64,000 nt of DNA, taken from contig URAN01000005.1 of NCBI GenBank assembly GCA_900545865.1, positions 18,508 to 82,507 on the forward strand, given 5' to 3'. The stretch is from an uncultured Eubacteriales bacterium (GTDB taxonomy: Bacteria; Bacillota; Clostridia; Monoglobales; Monoglobaceae). A model generated the notes under the pieces. The model saw only the letters and a program-made list of their open reading frames with translations, searched no databases and had not been told where the DNA came from. This document shows positions 52,503-61,789 of the stretch, in pieces. Both the position numbers and the translations under genes were made by a program. How positions within the stretch are numbered: the stretch's first letter is position 1; every line of letters begins with the position of its first letter.

Positions 52503-53777
52503 ATGTTTTCGGATATGGCAAAAATCTATGTCAAAGCAGGTGACGGCGGTAACGGCGCGGTCACATTTCACCGTGAAAAATACGTTGCGGCGGGCGGCCC
52601 CGACGGCGGTGACGGCGGCAAGGGCGGTAACGTCATTCTTGTTGCGGATAAGGGCGTAAACACGCTTATTGATTTCAGGTATAAACGCAAGTTCGCCGCG
52701 GAGAACGGCGGCGGCGGAAAGGACGCGAACCGCAACGGAAAGTGCGGCGAGGATTTAACGATAAAAGTTCCCGTCGGAACGATTGTACGCGATTGTGCGT
52801 CCGATAGGGTTATTTGCGACCTCAAAGCTGAGGGTCAAAGTATGGTTGCTGCCAAAGGCGGCATCGGCGGTTGGGGCAACGCACATTTTGCGAACGCAAC
52901 GCGCCAGACCCCAAAATTCGCAAAGCCCGGTGCACCGGGTGACGAGAGAGAAATAACTCTTGAACTCAAACTTATTGCGGATGTCGGGCTTTTGGGATTT
53001 CCGAATGTAGGAAAGTCAACATTTCTCTCAATGGTCAGCGATGCAAGACCCAAAATCGCGAACTATCACTTTACCACCCTCAAACCGAATTTGGGCGTGG
53101 TGAATGTCGGTGACGGCGGCGGTTTTGTTATCGCTGATATTCCGGGTATAATCGAGGGTGCGCACGAGGGTGTTGGCTTGGGTCACGAATTTTTGCGTCA
53201 TGTCGAAAGAACCTCGGTTTTGCTGCATATTGTCGATGTGTCGGGTATAGAGGGCAGAGATCCGATTGAGGACTTTGACACGATTAACAACGAGCTTAAA
53301 ATGTACAGCGAAAAGCTTTCGAAAAAGCCCCAGATTGTGCTTGCCAACAAGGCGGATATTCCACAGTTCGATGAGAATTTCGATAAGTTCAAAGCCGAGA
53401 TGGAGAGGCGCGAATATACCGTGTTCAAGATTTCGGCAGCAACGGGAAAGGGCGTCCGCGAGGTTTTGAATTATACGGCGGAGTTTTTGTCAAAGCTGCC
53501 GAAAGAGGAAGATGACGAATACGATTTTGTCGATATTGACGAGCTTAAAGCACAAGAGGAAGAAATGAAAGTCGAGATCGAGGATGGTGTATATGTTGTG
53601 ACGGGCGCACGCGTCCGTAAGATTGTCGGTTCGACCAATTTTGACGATTATGAATCCTTGCAGTATTTCCAAAGAGCGCTTATAAAATGCGGCGCAATCA
53701 AGATGCTTGAAAACGCAGGCATCAAAGAGGGCGACACGGTGCATATGTACGGTGCCGAATTTGATTTTGTGAGATAG
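52503..53777 (+). CDS. obgE: GTPase ObgE/CgtA
   Basis: This 424-residue protein has the Gly-rich Obg fold at residues 1-158 (GDGGNGAVTFHREKYV, GGDGGKGGNVIL), a GTPase domain with G1 GFPNVGKST (about 164), G3 DIPGIIEGA and G4 LANKAD, and a C-terminal OCT domain (about 345-424, ENAGIKEGDTVHMYG). Obg couples ribosome assembly to growth and, in Bacilli, to sporulation onset. A terminator precedes the gene, so it probably has its own promoter in the AT-rich gap. Confidence 0.97.
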   Translation: MFSDMAKIYVKAGDGGNGAVTFHREKYVAAGGPDGGDGGKGGNVILVADKGVNTLIDFRYKRKFAAENGGGGKDANRNGKCGEDLTIKVPVGTIVRDCASDRVICDLKAEGQSMVAAKGGIGGWGNAHFANATRQTPKFAKPGAPGDEREITLELKLIADVGLLGFPNVGKSTFLSMVSDARPKIANYHFTTLKPNLGVVNVGDGGGFVIADIPGIIEGAHEGVGLGHEFLRHVERTSVLLHIVDVSGIEGRDPIEDFDTINNELKMYSEKLSKKPQIVLANKADIPQFDENFDKFKAEMERREYTVFKISAATGKGVREVLNYTAEFLSKLPKEEDDEYDFVDIDELKAQEEEMKVEIEDGVYVVTGARVRKIVGSTNFDDYESLQYFQRALIKCGAIKMLENAGIKEGDTVHMYGAEFDFVR

Positions 53778-53781
53778 AAAT

Positions 53782-53833
53782 AAAAACACAGCCGTGTATT
53801 CGGACGTTTTTTCGAATACGCGGCTGTGTTTTT
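53782..53833. terminator. Bidirectional terminator between obgE and the MFS gene
   Basis: A 21-bp near-perfect stem (AAAAACACAGCCG... with ...CGGCTGTGTTTTT) serves the convergent genes on both sides. Confidence 0.92.
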
Positions 53834-53841
53834 GAAAAGGA

Positions 53842-55089
53842 TTATTCGATTTTGAACTTGTTCCATATTCGGGTTATCGAAAGGCATAACAGGCATCCGC
53901 AAAGAGCAATCATACTCCAGAGCAACAGAGTGTTGTGCCAGCCGAAGTTTTCGGAAAACAGAGCAAGCCCGAACCCCGATGCGGCGCTTCCTATATATGT
54001 ACAAAAGTTCAAAAGCCCCGCCATAAACGAGATATTTCCGTACTTGCCGAAATACGGCGGAATCATACAGGTCATCATCGTGTTGACTCCGTGCATACTT
54101 CCGCTGAGGGTTGCGGCAAAGAGAACGGATATAACGGCAGAAGTGTTGTCGGTCGCATAGAGAGCGAACGCCGAAATAACGCCTGCGCCGAACATAAACC
54201 CCGTCAGAGTAAGCTCGCCGGGGATTTTTTTATAAAGAAATATGGTGAGCTGTACAACAGCGATGCTGAACAGAGGAAGAAACACACCCGTAAAAATTGA
54301 AATTTTGTTATCGAGCTTGAATGTTTCGGCAATGTATGACGGCATCCAGGTTGATACGCCGTCGCGCAAGATTCCTTGCAGGACGATTGCGAGCATAATC
54401 GCCGCCAAGATCCAAAATATTTTGACGGTAAGCTTAAATGAGCCGTTGCTTTTTACCATTTCATCGTGCGAACCCGATACGTTCGGACATTTTTTCATCC
54501 AAACCGCCGACATTATTACAGCAATCGCCGCCGAACAGAAAAATATCGATTTCCAGCCGCCAACGTATATGCAAACAGGGGCGAGGGCGTATACGATTAT
54601 CGTTCCGATGGATGCGCCGCACGAAATGAGAGCGCACGACTTTTTATAATCTTCGGTGGTGAAAAGCTCTGTCATAATCCTTACGATAGGCGGCCACATA
54701 AACGCCTGTGCAAGTCCATTTATGCTCCATGCCGCCGTCATTTGGTACGGCGTTTGACAGAACGGAATCAAAATGTTCATCGAAATTGTTGTCAAAAGCC
54801 CGATAAATATAAGTTTTTTTGGATTTATCCTGTCGCCGAGAAATCCGCTTGCCAATTGACCGAAACCGTATGTTACCGCGCTCGCGGTGAGGGCGAGAGA
54901 CGCCAAAGACTTTTGGATTCCTTCGGATGATACTATTTCGGATATAACCGCGCCATAATTTATGCGTGTGAGATAACTCACCACATACAAACAGGTCAAT
55001 AAAAGAGAAAGTCGCCATACCGCGCCTTTATCCGTTATCTTTTGGGGTGCGGTCTGTGCCGCGTTTGCGGCAAGTGTCGCTGTTGTCAT
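53842..55089 (-). CDS. MFS transporter, organophosphate:phosphate antiporter-like
   Basis: This 415-residue protein has 12 predicted membrane helices. The loop GFLGDRINPKKLIFIGL between helices 2 and 3 and the N-terminal SYLTRINYG resemble GlpT/UhpT-type transporters that exchange sugar phosphates or glycerol-3-phosphate for phosphate. The substrate is uncertain. It lies 29 bases downstream of a DeoR-type repressor gene and is probably controlled by it. Confidence 0.82.
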   Translation of the reverse strand: MTTATLAANAAQTAPQKITDKGAVWRLSLLLTCLYVVSYLTRINYGAVISEIVSSEGIQKSLASLALTASAVTYGFGQLASGFLGDRINPKKLIFIGLLTTISMNILIPFCQTPYQMTAAWSINGLAQAFMWPPIVRIMTELFTTEDYKKSCALISCGASIGTIIVYALAPVCIYVGGWKSIFFCSAAIAVIMSAVWMKKCPNVSGSHDEMVKSNGSFKLTVKIFWILAAIMLAIVLQGILRDGVSTWMPSYIAETFKLDNKISIFTGVFLPLFSIAVVQLTIFLYKKIPGELTLTGFMFGAGVISAFALYATDNTSAVISVLFAATLSGSMHGVNTMMTCMIPPYFGKYGNISFMAGLLNFCTYIGSAASGFGLALFSENFGWHNTLLLWSMIALCGCLLCLSITRIWNKFKIE

Positions 55090-55118
55090 TTTTGATTCAT
55101 TCCTTTTTTAATTTCATT

Positions 55119-55883
55119 TTATTCGGTTATGAGATGTATACCGTTGCTTTCATAAATCTGTTTTATTTCCGCGGAAATGCCCGAATCGGTGATATAGGTG
55201 TATCTCGGGTTCAAATCGGCGGTCTTTATAAGCGAAGTCTTTTCAAACTTGCTGCTGTCGGCGGCGATATAGACCTCATCGCTTATCTCAATCATCTTAC
55301 GCTGAATGTCAACGAATCCCGAAAGCGAACCCATTATGCCGCATCCGAGTGAGATGCTGCTCGGAAAGATAAACGACTTTTCAACCCTGATGTTATCAAG
55401 GGTTTTAAGCGCAAATTCGCCATAGAGTGTGTTTTCGCCTTTGAGATAAAAGCCGCCCGTCAATATAATGTTAAAATTCTTAAATTCGCACGCTTTTTGA
55501 AAAATATCGAGAGACGTCGTTACTATTGTCAAGGTGTCAAAGTGTTTCATAAGAACATCGATGAATTCTATTCCCGTGCTGCCCGAATCGAGGGCGAGAG
55601 TGTCGCCGTTGTTTATAAACCGTGTCGAAATCTCGGCAAGCTCAACCTTTTCGCTGCGCATTGATTCCATTCGTGACGAAAAGTTCAAAAACGGATTGAC
55701 AGACGGTTTTAAAACTGCGCCGCCGTGAACGCGCATAAGCTCGCCCGACTTTTCGAGGTCGAGAAAGTCCTTGCGTATCGTCTCTATCGAAACATTGAAC
55801 TTTTCCGCCATATCGGCGGTTGTCACGGCCGAGTGTTCGGCAAGTATCTTGCATATTTGTTTTCGCCTGGTTTCCGCAAACAT
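55119..55883 (-). CDS. DeoR/GlpR-family transcriptional repressor
   Basis: This 254-residue protein has an N-terminal HTH (RRKQICKILAEHSAVTTADM, AEKFNVSIETIRKDFLDLEK, GELMRVHGGAV) and the DeoR sensor domain (LALDSGSTGIEFID, IVTTSLDIF, ILTGGFYLKGENTLYG, YIAADSSKF). These regulators bind phosphorylated sugars. It is the first gene of an operon with the MFS transporter. Two near-identical 12-bp elements flank the -10 of its own promoter, so it probably represses itself and the transporter. Confidence 0.92.
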   Translation of the reverse strand: MFAETRRKQICKILAEHSAVTTADMAEKFNVSIETIRKDFLDLEKSGELMRVHGGAVLKPSVNPFLNFSSRMESMRSEKVELAEISTRFINNGDTLALDSGSTGIEFIDVLMKHFDTLTIVTTSLDIFQKACEFKNFNIILTGGFYLKGENTLYGEFALKTLDNIRVEKSFIFPSSISLGCGIMGSLSGFVDIQRKMIEISDEVYIAADSSKFEKTSLIKTADLNPRYTYITDSGISAEIKQIYESNGIHLITE

Positions 55884-55900
55884 TTCAAATCATCTCCAAC

Positions 55901-55951
55901 TAAATCCAAGTTTATGCAATGAATTATACAACATAAATCCAACTTTGTCAA
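55901..55951 (-). promoter_or_regulatory. Promoter and direct-repeat operators of deoR-MFS operon
   Basis: On the minus strand, TTGACA (55951-55946) and TATAAT (55928-55923) have a 17-bp spacer. AAGTTGGATTTA (55945-55934) lies in the spacer and AACTTGGATTTA (55912-55901) just downstream of the start site; the two differ by one base and are 33 bp apart, about three helical turns. Confidence 0.85.
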
Positions 55952-56030
55952 GCAATTTCAAAATTTTTTTGCCTGAATTTATCATAAGACAAAGTTTCTT
56001 AAAATTTTTTTTACAATTTTAAATAAATAC

Positions 56031-56059
56031 TTGACTTAAACGTTTCCGATTGTTATAAT
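56031..56059 (+). promoter_or_regulatory. Promoter upstream of the small secreted protein and secDF
   Basis: TTGACT (56031-56036) and TATAAT (56054-56059) have a 17-bp spacer. Confidence 0.88.
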
Positions 56060-56125
56060 ATACGATGTATGTTTATGACAAACCGAAAATTTAAATATAC
56101 TTACTTGATATAAGGAGGGGTAATT

Positions 56126-56500
56126 ATGCGTGTTTCGAAAAAAACGGTTGCTCATTTATGTGCGGCTTGCGTTGTTATGATTGTTTTTTCCGCGGCGGCG
56201 TACTTCCCCGGAATCATCTCGGTATCGGTGAGCGCGGCGGACGATAATTCGGACAGCAACACCTTGCAATACCGACAAAGTTGTGATATGTGTCTGCCGC
56301 CCGATACCGAAAAGAGCGGATCAAATTCACAGATTTTCGAGCGGCATATATCTGCGGCGGACTTGGTTCGCGCGAATACGGTTCTGCCCGTAAGCGCAGG
56401 ACTTGTTTCGGAATTTGACTATTTAATGTATACGGTGCGCATAACCGATACATCGATATACGGATATGATTTGAGATGCGGAACGGTGATGAGATGCTGA
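56126..56500 (+). CDS. Small secreted cysteine-containing protein of unknown function
   Basis: This 124-residue protein starts after an AAGGAGGGG site. A signal peptide spans about residues 1-37 (hydrophobic LCAACVVMIVFSAAAYFPGI, cut near SVSA). The mature part carries CDMC and a final CGTVMRC, so two disulfides or a metal site are possible. I do not recognise a family. It lies 93 bases upstream of secD and may share its promoter. Confidence 0.65.
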   Translation: MRVSKKTVAHLCAACVVMIVFSAAAYFPGIISVSVSAADDNSDSNTLQYRQSCDMCLPPDTEKSGSNSQIFERHISAADLVRANTVLPVSAGLVSEFDYLMYTVRITDTSIYGYDLRCGTVMRC

Positions 56501-56593
56501 ATCCGAAATCATAACATACAAAAGAATAAATTTTAAGAAAAATATTAAAAATTATATAAATAAAATTTACATTATTTCAAAGGAGGAATAAGA

Positions 56594-57934
56594 ATGGGCA
56601 AAAGCGTAATTAAGTTTTTGGCTATTATAGCGGTAATCGCAATTGTTATTTATGCCGGTATAGCAGGTCTGCAATTTTCGGACAGCTTTCAGATTTTCGG
56701 CGTAAAAAATGACAACGGCGTTACCCAGGGATTAGATTTAAAAGGCGGCTCGGTAATCGTGTTTGAGGCAGACGCGACAGACCCGTCGGAACAGGATATG
56801 GACACGGTTGTACAGACGATAAGAAAGCGTCTTGACCTGCAGGGGTATACCGAAGCAACGGTTGAGCTTCAAGGCAGCAAAAAAGTTCGCGTTGAGCTTC
56901 CCGATGTTCAGAACACCGATGAGGCGGTTAAGACCCTCGGTTCAACGGCACAGCTTGTTTTCGCAGAGGAAGTTACACAAGACCCCAATGACGGAAACAA
57001 AGTCAACGTTGCCGATGATAAAATCGTTATGACGGGCGACCAGGTTGACAATGCAACGGCTGAATACGGAAAAGCCGACAGCAGCGCAACAGCAAAAAAT
57101 GCGTACTATATCTCGCTTAAACTTACCGAAGATGGTCAAAAGAAATTCTCAGAGGCAACAGGCAGATTGGTAGGCAAGCCGATTTATATCGTAATGGACA
57201 ACAGCGTTATCTCAGCACCGAACGTAAACACAAAGATTGACAGCGACAGCTGTGTAATCACGGGTGACTTTACGGCTGAACAGGCAAAATCTCTTGCGGC
57301 AAACATCAAGGCGGGTCGTATTCCGTTCAACCTCAACCAGGTTGAGGTTCGTACAGTAAGCGCAACCCTCGGTGAGGACGCGCTTTCAAGAGCGGTAACG
57401 GCAGGTATCATCGGTATTATTTTGGTAATGCTCTATATGCTGCTTTGCTATCGTCTTATGGGATTCTTGGCGGACATCGCTCTTGCCGGTTATCTCGGAA
57501 TAGTATTGCTTATCCTTGCTAACTTCCACATCAACCTCACCCTTCCGGGTATTGCGGGTATCATCCTGTCTGTCGGAATGGCGGTTGACGCAAACGTCGT
57601 TATATTCGAGCGTGTTAAAGAAGAGCTTCGTCTCGGAAAGACGGTACGCAGCGCGGTTGACGCAGGCTTTAACAGAGCTTTGTCGGCGGTTATCGATTCA
57701 AACGTAACCACAATTATTTCTGCGGTTATCCTTTGGGTATTGGGTACAGGTACAATCAAGGGCTTTGGTATCACATTGTTCATAGGTATCGTTGTATCGA
57801 TGCTTTCGGCAATATTTATTTCAAAGTTCCTGCTTAAACAAATGATTGGTATGAATGTCAAGAATTTGTGGCTGTACGGTATCAGCAAAAAGAAGAGCTT
57901 ATCTGACGTAGAAATGAAAGGGGGCAAAGCATAA
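56594..57934 (+). CDS. secD: Protein translocase subunit SecD
   Basis: This 446-residue protein follows AAAGGAGG. It has one N-terminal membrane helix, the GLDLKGGSVIVFE motif (residues 47-59), a periplasm-side-type extracellular P1 domain of about 200 residues, and five C-terminal helices with the conserved GMAVDANVVIFERVKEEL. SecD with SecF uses the proton or sodium gradient to help secretion after SecA. The stop overlaps the secF start (TAATG). Confidence 0.95.
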   Translation: MGKSVIKFLAIIAVIAIVIYAGIAGLQFSDSFQIFGVKNDNGVTQGLDLKGGSVIVFEADATDPSEQDMDTVVQTIRKRLDLQGYTEATVELQGSKKVRVELPDVQNTDEAVKTLGSTAQLVFAEEVTQDPNDGNKVNVADDKIVMTGDQVDNATAEYGKADSSATAKNAYYISLKLTEDGQKKFSEATGRLVGKPIYIVMDNSVISAPNVNTKIDSDSCVITGDFTAEQAKSLAANIKAGRIPFNLNQVEVRTVSATLGEDALSRAVTAGIIGIILVMLYMLLCYRLMGFLADIALAGYLGIVLLILANFHINLTLPGIAGIILSVGMAVDANVVIFERVKEELRLGKTVRSAVDAGFNRALSAVIDSNVTTIISAVILWVLGTGTIKGFGITLFIGIVVSMLSAIFISKFLLKQMIGMNVKNLWLYGISKKKSLSDVEMKGGKA

Positions 57935-58956
57935 TGTCGGCTATATTGAAAAATAAATGGATATTCTTAGGAATCGCAGGCGTACTTATGCTTGCATCTA
58001 TCGCGTCAATCGCGATACAGGGATTTAACCTCGACAGTGACTTTGCCGGAGGTATCACGGTAACATATGAGATAAAAGACAATTTTGACACAAACGAGAT
58101 TTCGCAAATCACCGACACGGCGCTCGGCTCGGACAGAAGTCCTGCGGCGGTTCAGCGTTCGGGTGATAACGAAGTCGTAATCAAGTTCGGTTACGACCAG
58201 AACCTCGAAACAGAGGCTGACCGCGCGAACTTTTCAATGGAAAAGGTTTCGGCGATAACCAAAGCTCTGCAAGAGAAGTACGACCCCGAAAACGTTGGTA
58301 AGAACGTCAACGAGAACGCAAACAACGACAGCGCACAGACTGAAAACACAGAGAATCAGGAAAATCAGGATAACGCGGCGGCAGAGGCAAAGGTTGTTCT
58401 CAAAAGCCAGGATATTATCTCGCCGTCAACGGGAAGAGACCTTGCTCGCTCGGCTTTGTGGATGTCGGTTCTTGCGTGTGTTGCAATCCTCGTGTATGTA
58501 ACATTCCGTTTCGAATTTACATCGGGTGCCGTTGCGGTTATCGCACTTATCCACGACGTATTGGTTTTGATGGGTATCTATTCGGTTCTCCGCATCTCGG
58601 TTGACACAAACTTCATTGCGGCAATCCTTACCGTTTTGGGTTACTCAATCAACAACACAATCGTTATTATGGACAGAATCAGAGAGAACACAAGACACGC
58701 AAGAAAAGAGTCTTATGCTCAGATTGCGGACAAGAGTATTCTCGAAACAATGACTCGTTCGATAAACACCACGGTAACAACCTTGCTTACGATAGGTATG
58801 GTATATATCCTCGGTGTTGCATCGATTCAAAAGTTCTCTCTGCCGATTATCATAGGTATCGTTATCGGTTTCTATTCATCGGTATTCTGCTCGGGCGCTC
58901 TTTGGGCAACATGGAAAGATGCCGGTGTAAAGAGCAAGCAGACATCAAAGAAATAA
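57934..58956 (+). CDS. secF: Protein translocase subunit SecF
   Basis: This 340-residue protein is coupled to secD. It has an N-terminal helix, the FNLDSDFAGGITVTYE motif (residues 29-44), an acidic Asn/Gln/Glu-rich insertion at about 125-150 (TENTENQENQDN), and five membrane helices with YSINNTIVIMDRIRENTR. The low-complexity insertion is unusual for SecF and sits in the extracytoplasmic domain. Confidence 0.95.
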   Translation: MSAILKNKWIFLGIAGVLMLASIASIAIQGFNLDSDFAGGITVTYEIKDNFDTNEISQITDTALGSDRSPAAVQRSGDNEVVIKFGYDQNLETEADRANFSMEKVSAITKALQEKYDPENVGKNVNENANNDSAQTENTENQENQDNAAAEAKVVLKSQDIISPSTGRDLARSALWMSVLACVAILVYVTFRFEFTSGAVAVIALIHDVLVLMGIYSVLRISVDTNFIAAILTVLGYSINNTIVIMDRIRENTRHARKESYAQIADKSILETMTRSINTTVTTLLTIGMVYILGVASIQKFSLPIIIGIVIGFYSSVFCSGALWATWKDAGVKSKQTSKK

Positions 58957-58986
58957 AAGAATCAAAGGTTGTTATGACCTTGAACG

Positions 58987-59022
58987 AAAAACCCCAATCG
59001 CCAAAACGGCGGTTGGGGTTTT
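58987..59022. terminator. Bidirectional terminator between secF and tatD
   Basis: AAAACCCCAATCGCC pairs with GGCGGTTGGGGTTTT around a 5-base loop, with T- and A-rich flanks serving both convergent operons. Confidence 0.9.
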
Positions 59023-59048
59023 GTATAATAATTGATTTGCGGTTTAAG

Positions 59049-59813
59049 CTAATTTATTCCGTAAAACCGCTTTGCGTTGCGTTCGGTTATATTGACAAGT
59101 TCATCATAAGATACGCCTTTAATCTCTGCCATTTTTCGTGCGACAAACTCGACATATCCGCTGAAATTCCTCCTACCGCGGTACGGCTCGGGCGACATAT
59201 AGGGACAGTCGGTTTCTATCATAAGCCTGTCGAGCGGAACAGCGGCGCAAGCCGCGATTGCCTTTTTGGCATTTTTAAAGGTCAAAACGCCCGTGAAAGA
59301 AATCATCATACCGAGTTTGAGAATTTCGCGCGCCGTTTCGGTGCTGCCCGAAAAACAGTGTACAACTCCGTTTGAAATTTTGTGTTCTTTTAATATTTCA
59401 AGGCATTCGCCCTTGCTTTCGCGGTCGTGAATGACAACGGGCATATCAAGCTCTTTGGCAAGCTCTAACTGGCGCGCGAACCATTTCTTTTGGATTGACG
59501 GTTCAACATCATCGTGATAGTGATAATCCAGACCTATCTCGCCGATTGCGCGAACCTTTGGGTTCGCGGCAAGGCACTTGAGTTCGTCAATGTCCGCATT
59601 ACAAAGCTCGCCCGTCTCGGACGGGTGAACGCCGACCGAGGCGTATATAAAATCGTACTTTTCGGCAAGAGCAACGCTTGTGCGCGATGTTTTCATACTC
59701 GAACCGATGTTGACGATGTTCCCGACCCCGTATGATTTAAGGCTTTTTAAAACCTCATCGCGGTCGGCGTCGAATTGTTCATCGTCAAAGTGTGCGTGTG
59801 TGTCAAATAGCAT
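59049..59813 (-). CDS. tatD: TatD-family metal-dependent nuclease
   Basis: This 254-residue protein starts after CAGGAGAT. TIM-barrel metal motifs are present: DTHAHFD (residues 4-10), GEIGLDYHY (about 91), VIHDRES (about 126), VVHCFSGS (about 150) and ETDCPYMSP (about 199). TatD/YcfH enzymes are Mg-dependent DNA exonucleases or deacylases. It is 38 bases downstream of pgcA. A TatD-linked radical SAM gene lies 2.5 kb away on the other strand. Confidence 0.95.
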   Translation of the reverse strand: MLFDTHAHFDDEQFDADRDEVLKSLKSYGVGNIVNIGSSMKTSRTSVALAEKYDFIYASVGVHPSETGELCNADIDELKCLAANPKVRAIGEIGLDYHYHDDVEPSIQKKWFARQLELAKELDMPVVIHDRESKGECLEILKEHKISNGVVHCFSGSTETAREILKLGMMISFTGVLTFKNAKKAIAACAAVPLDRLMIETDCPYMSPEPYRGRRNFSGYVEFVARKMAEIKGVSYDELVNITERNAKRFYGIN

Positions 59814-59851
59814 TTTAATCTCCTGTGTATATCTTTAATTGCGAATTTGTC

Positions 59852-61576
59852 TTATTCGGCAACAATCTTTTTGATATCGTCCTTAACCTTTGCAAGCAAA
59901 TCCTCTGCCGCAGCGGAATCCTTACCTCTGAGCAGGCAATAAAGCTTGATTTTCGGCTCTGTTCCCGACGGGCGAACGACAAAGTTGTTTCCGTCTTCGA
60001 GTTCGAGATAAATTACGTTTGATTTCGGCAATAATATTTTATCCGCTGCGCCGCTCTTTATTTCGGTGCGAACCGATGTCTCATAATCGCGGACAGCCGT
60101 TACCGTCTTGCCGCCTATGTCGGTCGGCGTGTCGGTGCGCAGCTTATCCATAATCGCCGCAATCTTTTCGCTTCCGTCAATGCCTTCCATAACAACGGAC
60201 TCAACGTATTCGATATAGTAACCGTATTTTTTGTATATGCTTTCCATAAACTCGGCGAGAGAGCTTCCGTTTTCCTTGCACCAAAGGGTCATTTCGGCGA
60301 TGAGCATGGTTGCCACGACCGCGTCCTTATCGCGTGCATATGTGCCTTTGAGGTAGCCATAGCTTTCTTCAAAGCCGAAAATATATGTTCCCTTGCCCGT
60401 TTCCTCGGACTCTTTTATCTTTTCGCCGATGAATTTAAAGCCCGTGAGAACCTCTTTCATTTCAACACCGTAATTATCACAGATTGCCTTTGTGAGGTTG
60501 GTGGTGACAATCGTCTTTACCACATATGCGTCATCGGCAAGCTCGCCGCGTGATTTGAGGTTCGAAAGAATGTATTCGGTAAGCATCGCACCCACCTGAT
60601 TCCCGGTATAGGTGTTGTATTCGCCGTTTTTGTTTTTAACGATAATTCCCACACGGTCCGCATCGGGGTCTGTGCCGATAATCAAATCCGCGCCGCATTT
60701 CTTTGCGTATTCGATTGCAATGGTAAATCCCTCTTTGTTCTCGGGGTTGGGCGATTTTACGGTCGGAAATCTTCCGTCGGGCAGCTCTTGCTCTTTTACG
60801 ACAACAACATTGTCAAAACCCATACGCTTTAATATCTTGCGCACAGGTTTGTTCCCGCTGCCGTGGAACGGCGTGTATACAAATGTAAGGCTGTCGCCCT
60901 TTTCGCGGATGAGGTCGCTGTTTATGCTCTGTGCCGCAACACAGTCAAGGTATGCGCTCTCGACATCATCGCCTATCATAACGATTTTACCGTCCGCAAC
61001 CGCCTTATCAAAATCACAGGTCTTAACGTCCTTGAACATATCGGTCTTGCCGATTTCATCGAGAACGATGGCGGCAAGCTCGGGGTTGAGCTGTGCGCCG
61101 TCCGCGCCATAGACTTTATAACCGTTGTATTTTGCGGGGTTGTGACTTGCCGTGATAACAATTCCCGCGGTGGTCTTTTTATAGCGCACGGTAAAAGAAA
61201 GCTCGGGAACGGGTTTCAATTCCTCGAAAAGATAAACCTTGATTCCGTTCGCGGCGAGGATTGCCGCCGAAACCTTTGCGAATTCATCGGATTTGATACG
61301 GCTGTCATATGCGATTGCAACGCTTATTTCATCGGCGTCGGGGTTGGTTTTTATAAGCTGGTTCGCAAGACCTTGGGTTGCCTGTCCGACAACATACGAA
61401 TTCATACGGTTTGAGCCTGCGCCGATAATTCCTCTCAGACCCGCCGTGCCGAATTCAAGGTTTTTATAAAACCGCTCTTTTATCTCATTGGCATCATTTT
61501 CGATTGCTTTAAGCTCCGCAACGGTTTCCGCGTCGGCGTTGTCGAGCCATCTTTTGTATTCCTGAATGTAATCCAT
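59852..61576 (-). CDS. pgcA: Phosphoglucomutase/phosphomannomutase
   Basis: I place the start at 61576, nine bases after AGGAGG; an ATG two codons earlier lies closer. The 574-residue protein has the four mutase domains: FGTAGLRGIIGAGSNRMN (substrate), the phosphoserine loop GIVITASHNPAKYNGYKVYG (Ser near 143), the metal loop GTDPDADRVG (about 305), the sugar-binding GFEESYGYL (about 400) and the phosphate-binding RPSGTEPKIKLY at the C-terminus. It interconverts glucose-1- and glucose-6-phosphate for cell-wall and glycogen precursors. Confidence 0.95.
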   Translation of the reverse strand: MDYIQEYKRWLDNADAETVAELKAIENDANEIKERFYKNLEFGTAGLRGIIGAGSNRMNSYVVGQATQGLANQLIKTNPDADEISVAIAYDSRIKSDEFAKVSAAILAANGIKVYLFEELKPVPELSFTVRYKKTTAGIVITASHNPAKYNGYKVYGADGAQLNPELAAIVLDEIGKTDMFKDVKTCDFDKAVADGKIVMIGDDVESAYLDCVAAQSINSDLIREKGDSLTFVYTPFHGSGNKPVRKILKRMGFDNVVVVKEQELPDGRFPTVKSPNPENKEGFTIAIEYAKKCGADLIIGTDPDADRVGIIVKNKNGEYNTYTGNQVGAMLTEYILSNLKSRGELADDAYVVKTIVTTNLTKAICDNYGVEMKEVLTGFKFIGEKIKESEETGKGTYIFGFEESYGYLKGTYARDKDAVVATMLIAEMTLWCKENGSSLAEFMESIYKKYGYYIEYVESVVMEGIDGSEKIAAIMDKLRTDTPTDIGGKTVTAVRDYETSVRTEIKSGAADKILLPKSNVIYLELEDGNNFVVRPSGTEPKIKLYCLLRGKDSAAAEDLLAKVKDDIKKIVAE

Positions 61577-61634
61577 AATCATTTGCCTCCTGTAAATTTG
61601 GGTGTGTGTTTTTACACTTTTTTAATATAATCTT

Positions 61635-61663
61635 ATTATACTATTAAACTTGTCTAAATACAA
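61635..61663 (-). promoter_or_regulatory. Promoter of pgcA-tatD
   Basis: On the minus strand, TTGTAT (61663-61658) and TATAAT (61640-61635) have a 17-bp spacer. Confidence 0.8.
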
Positions 61664-61789
61664 CTATAAAATTAGAAAATTTTTGTTTTTGTTTTGATTG
61701 ATTTTTTGTCAGATGTTTGGTATATTTATAGTAATGGGTTAATTTTGTATCTTTTTTGTAAATACAATGCCCGAAATTTAGGAGGATGA

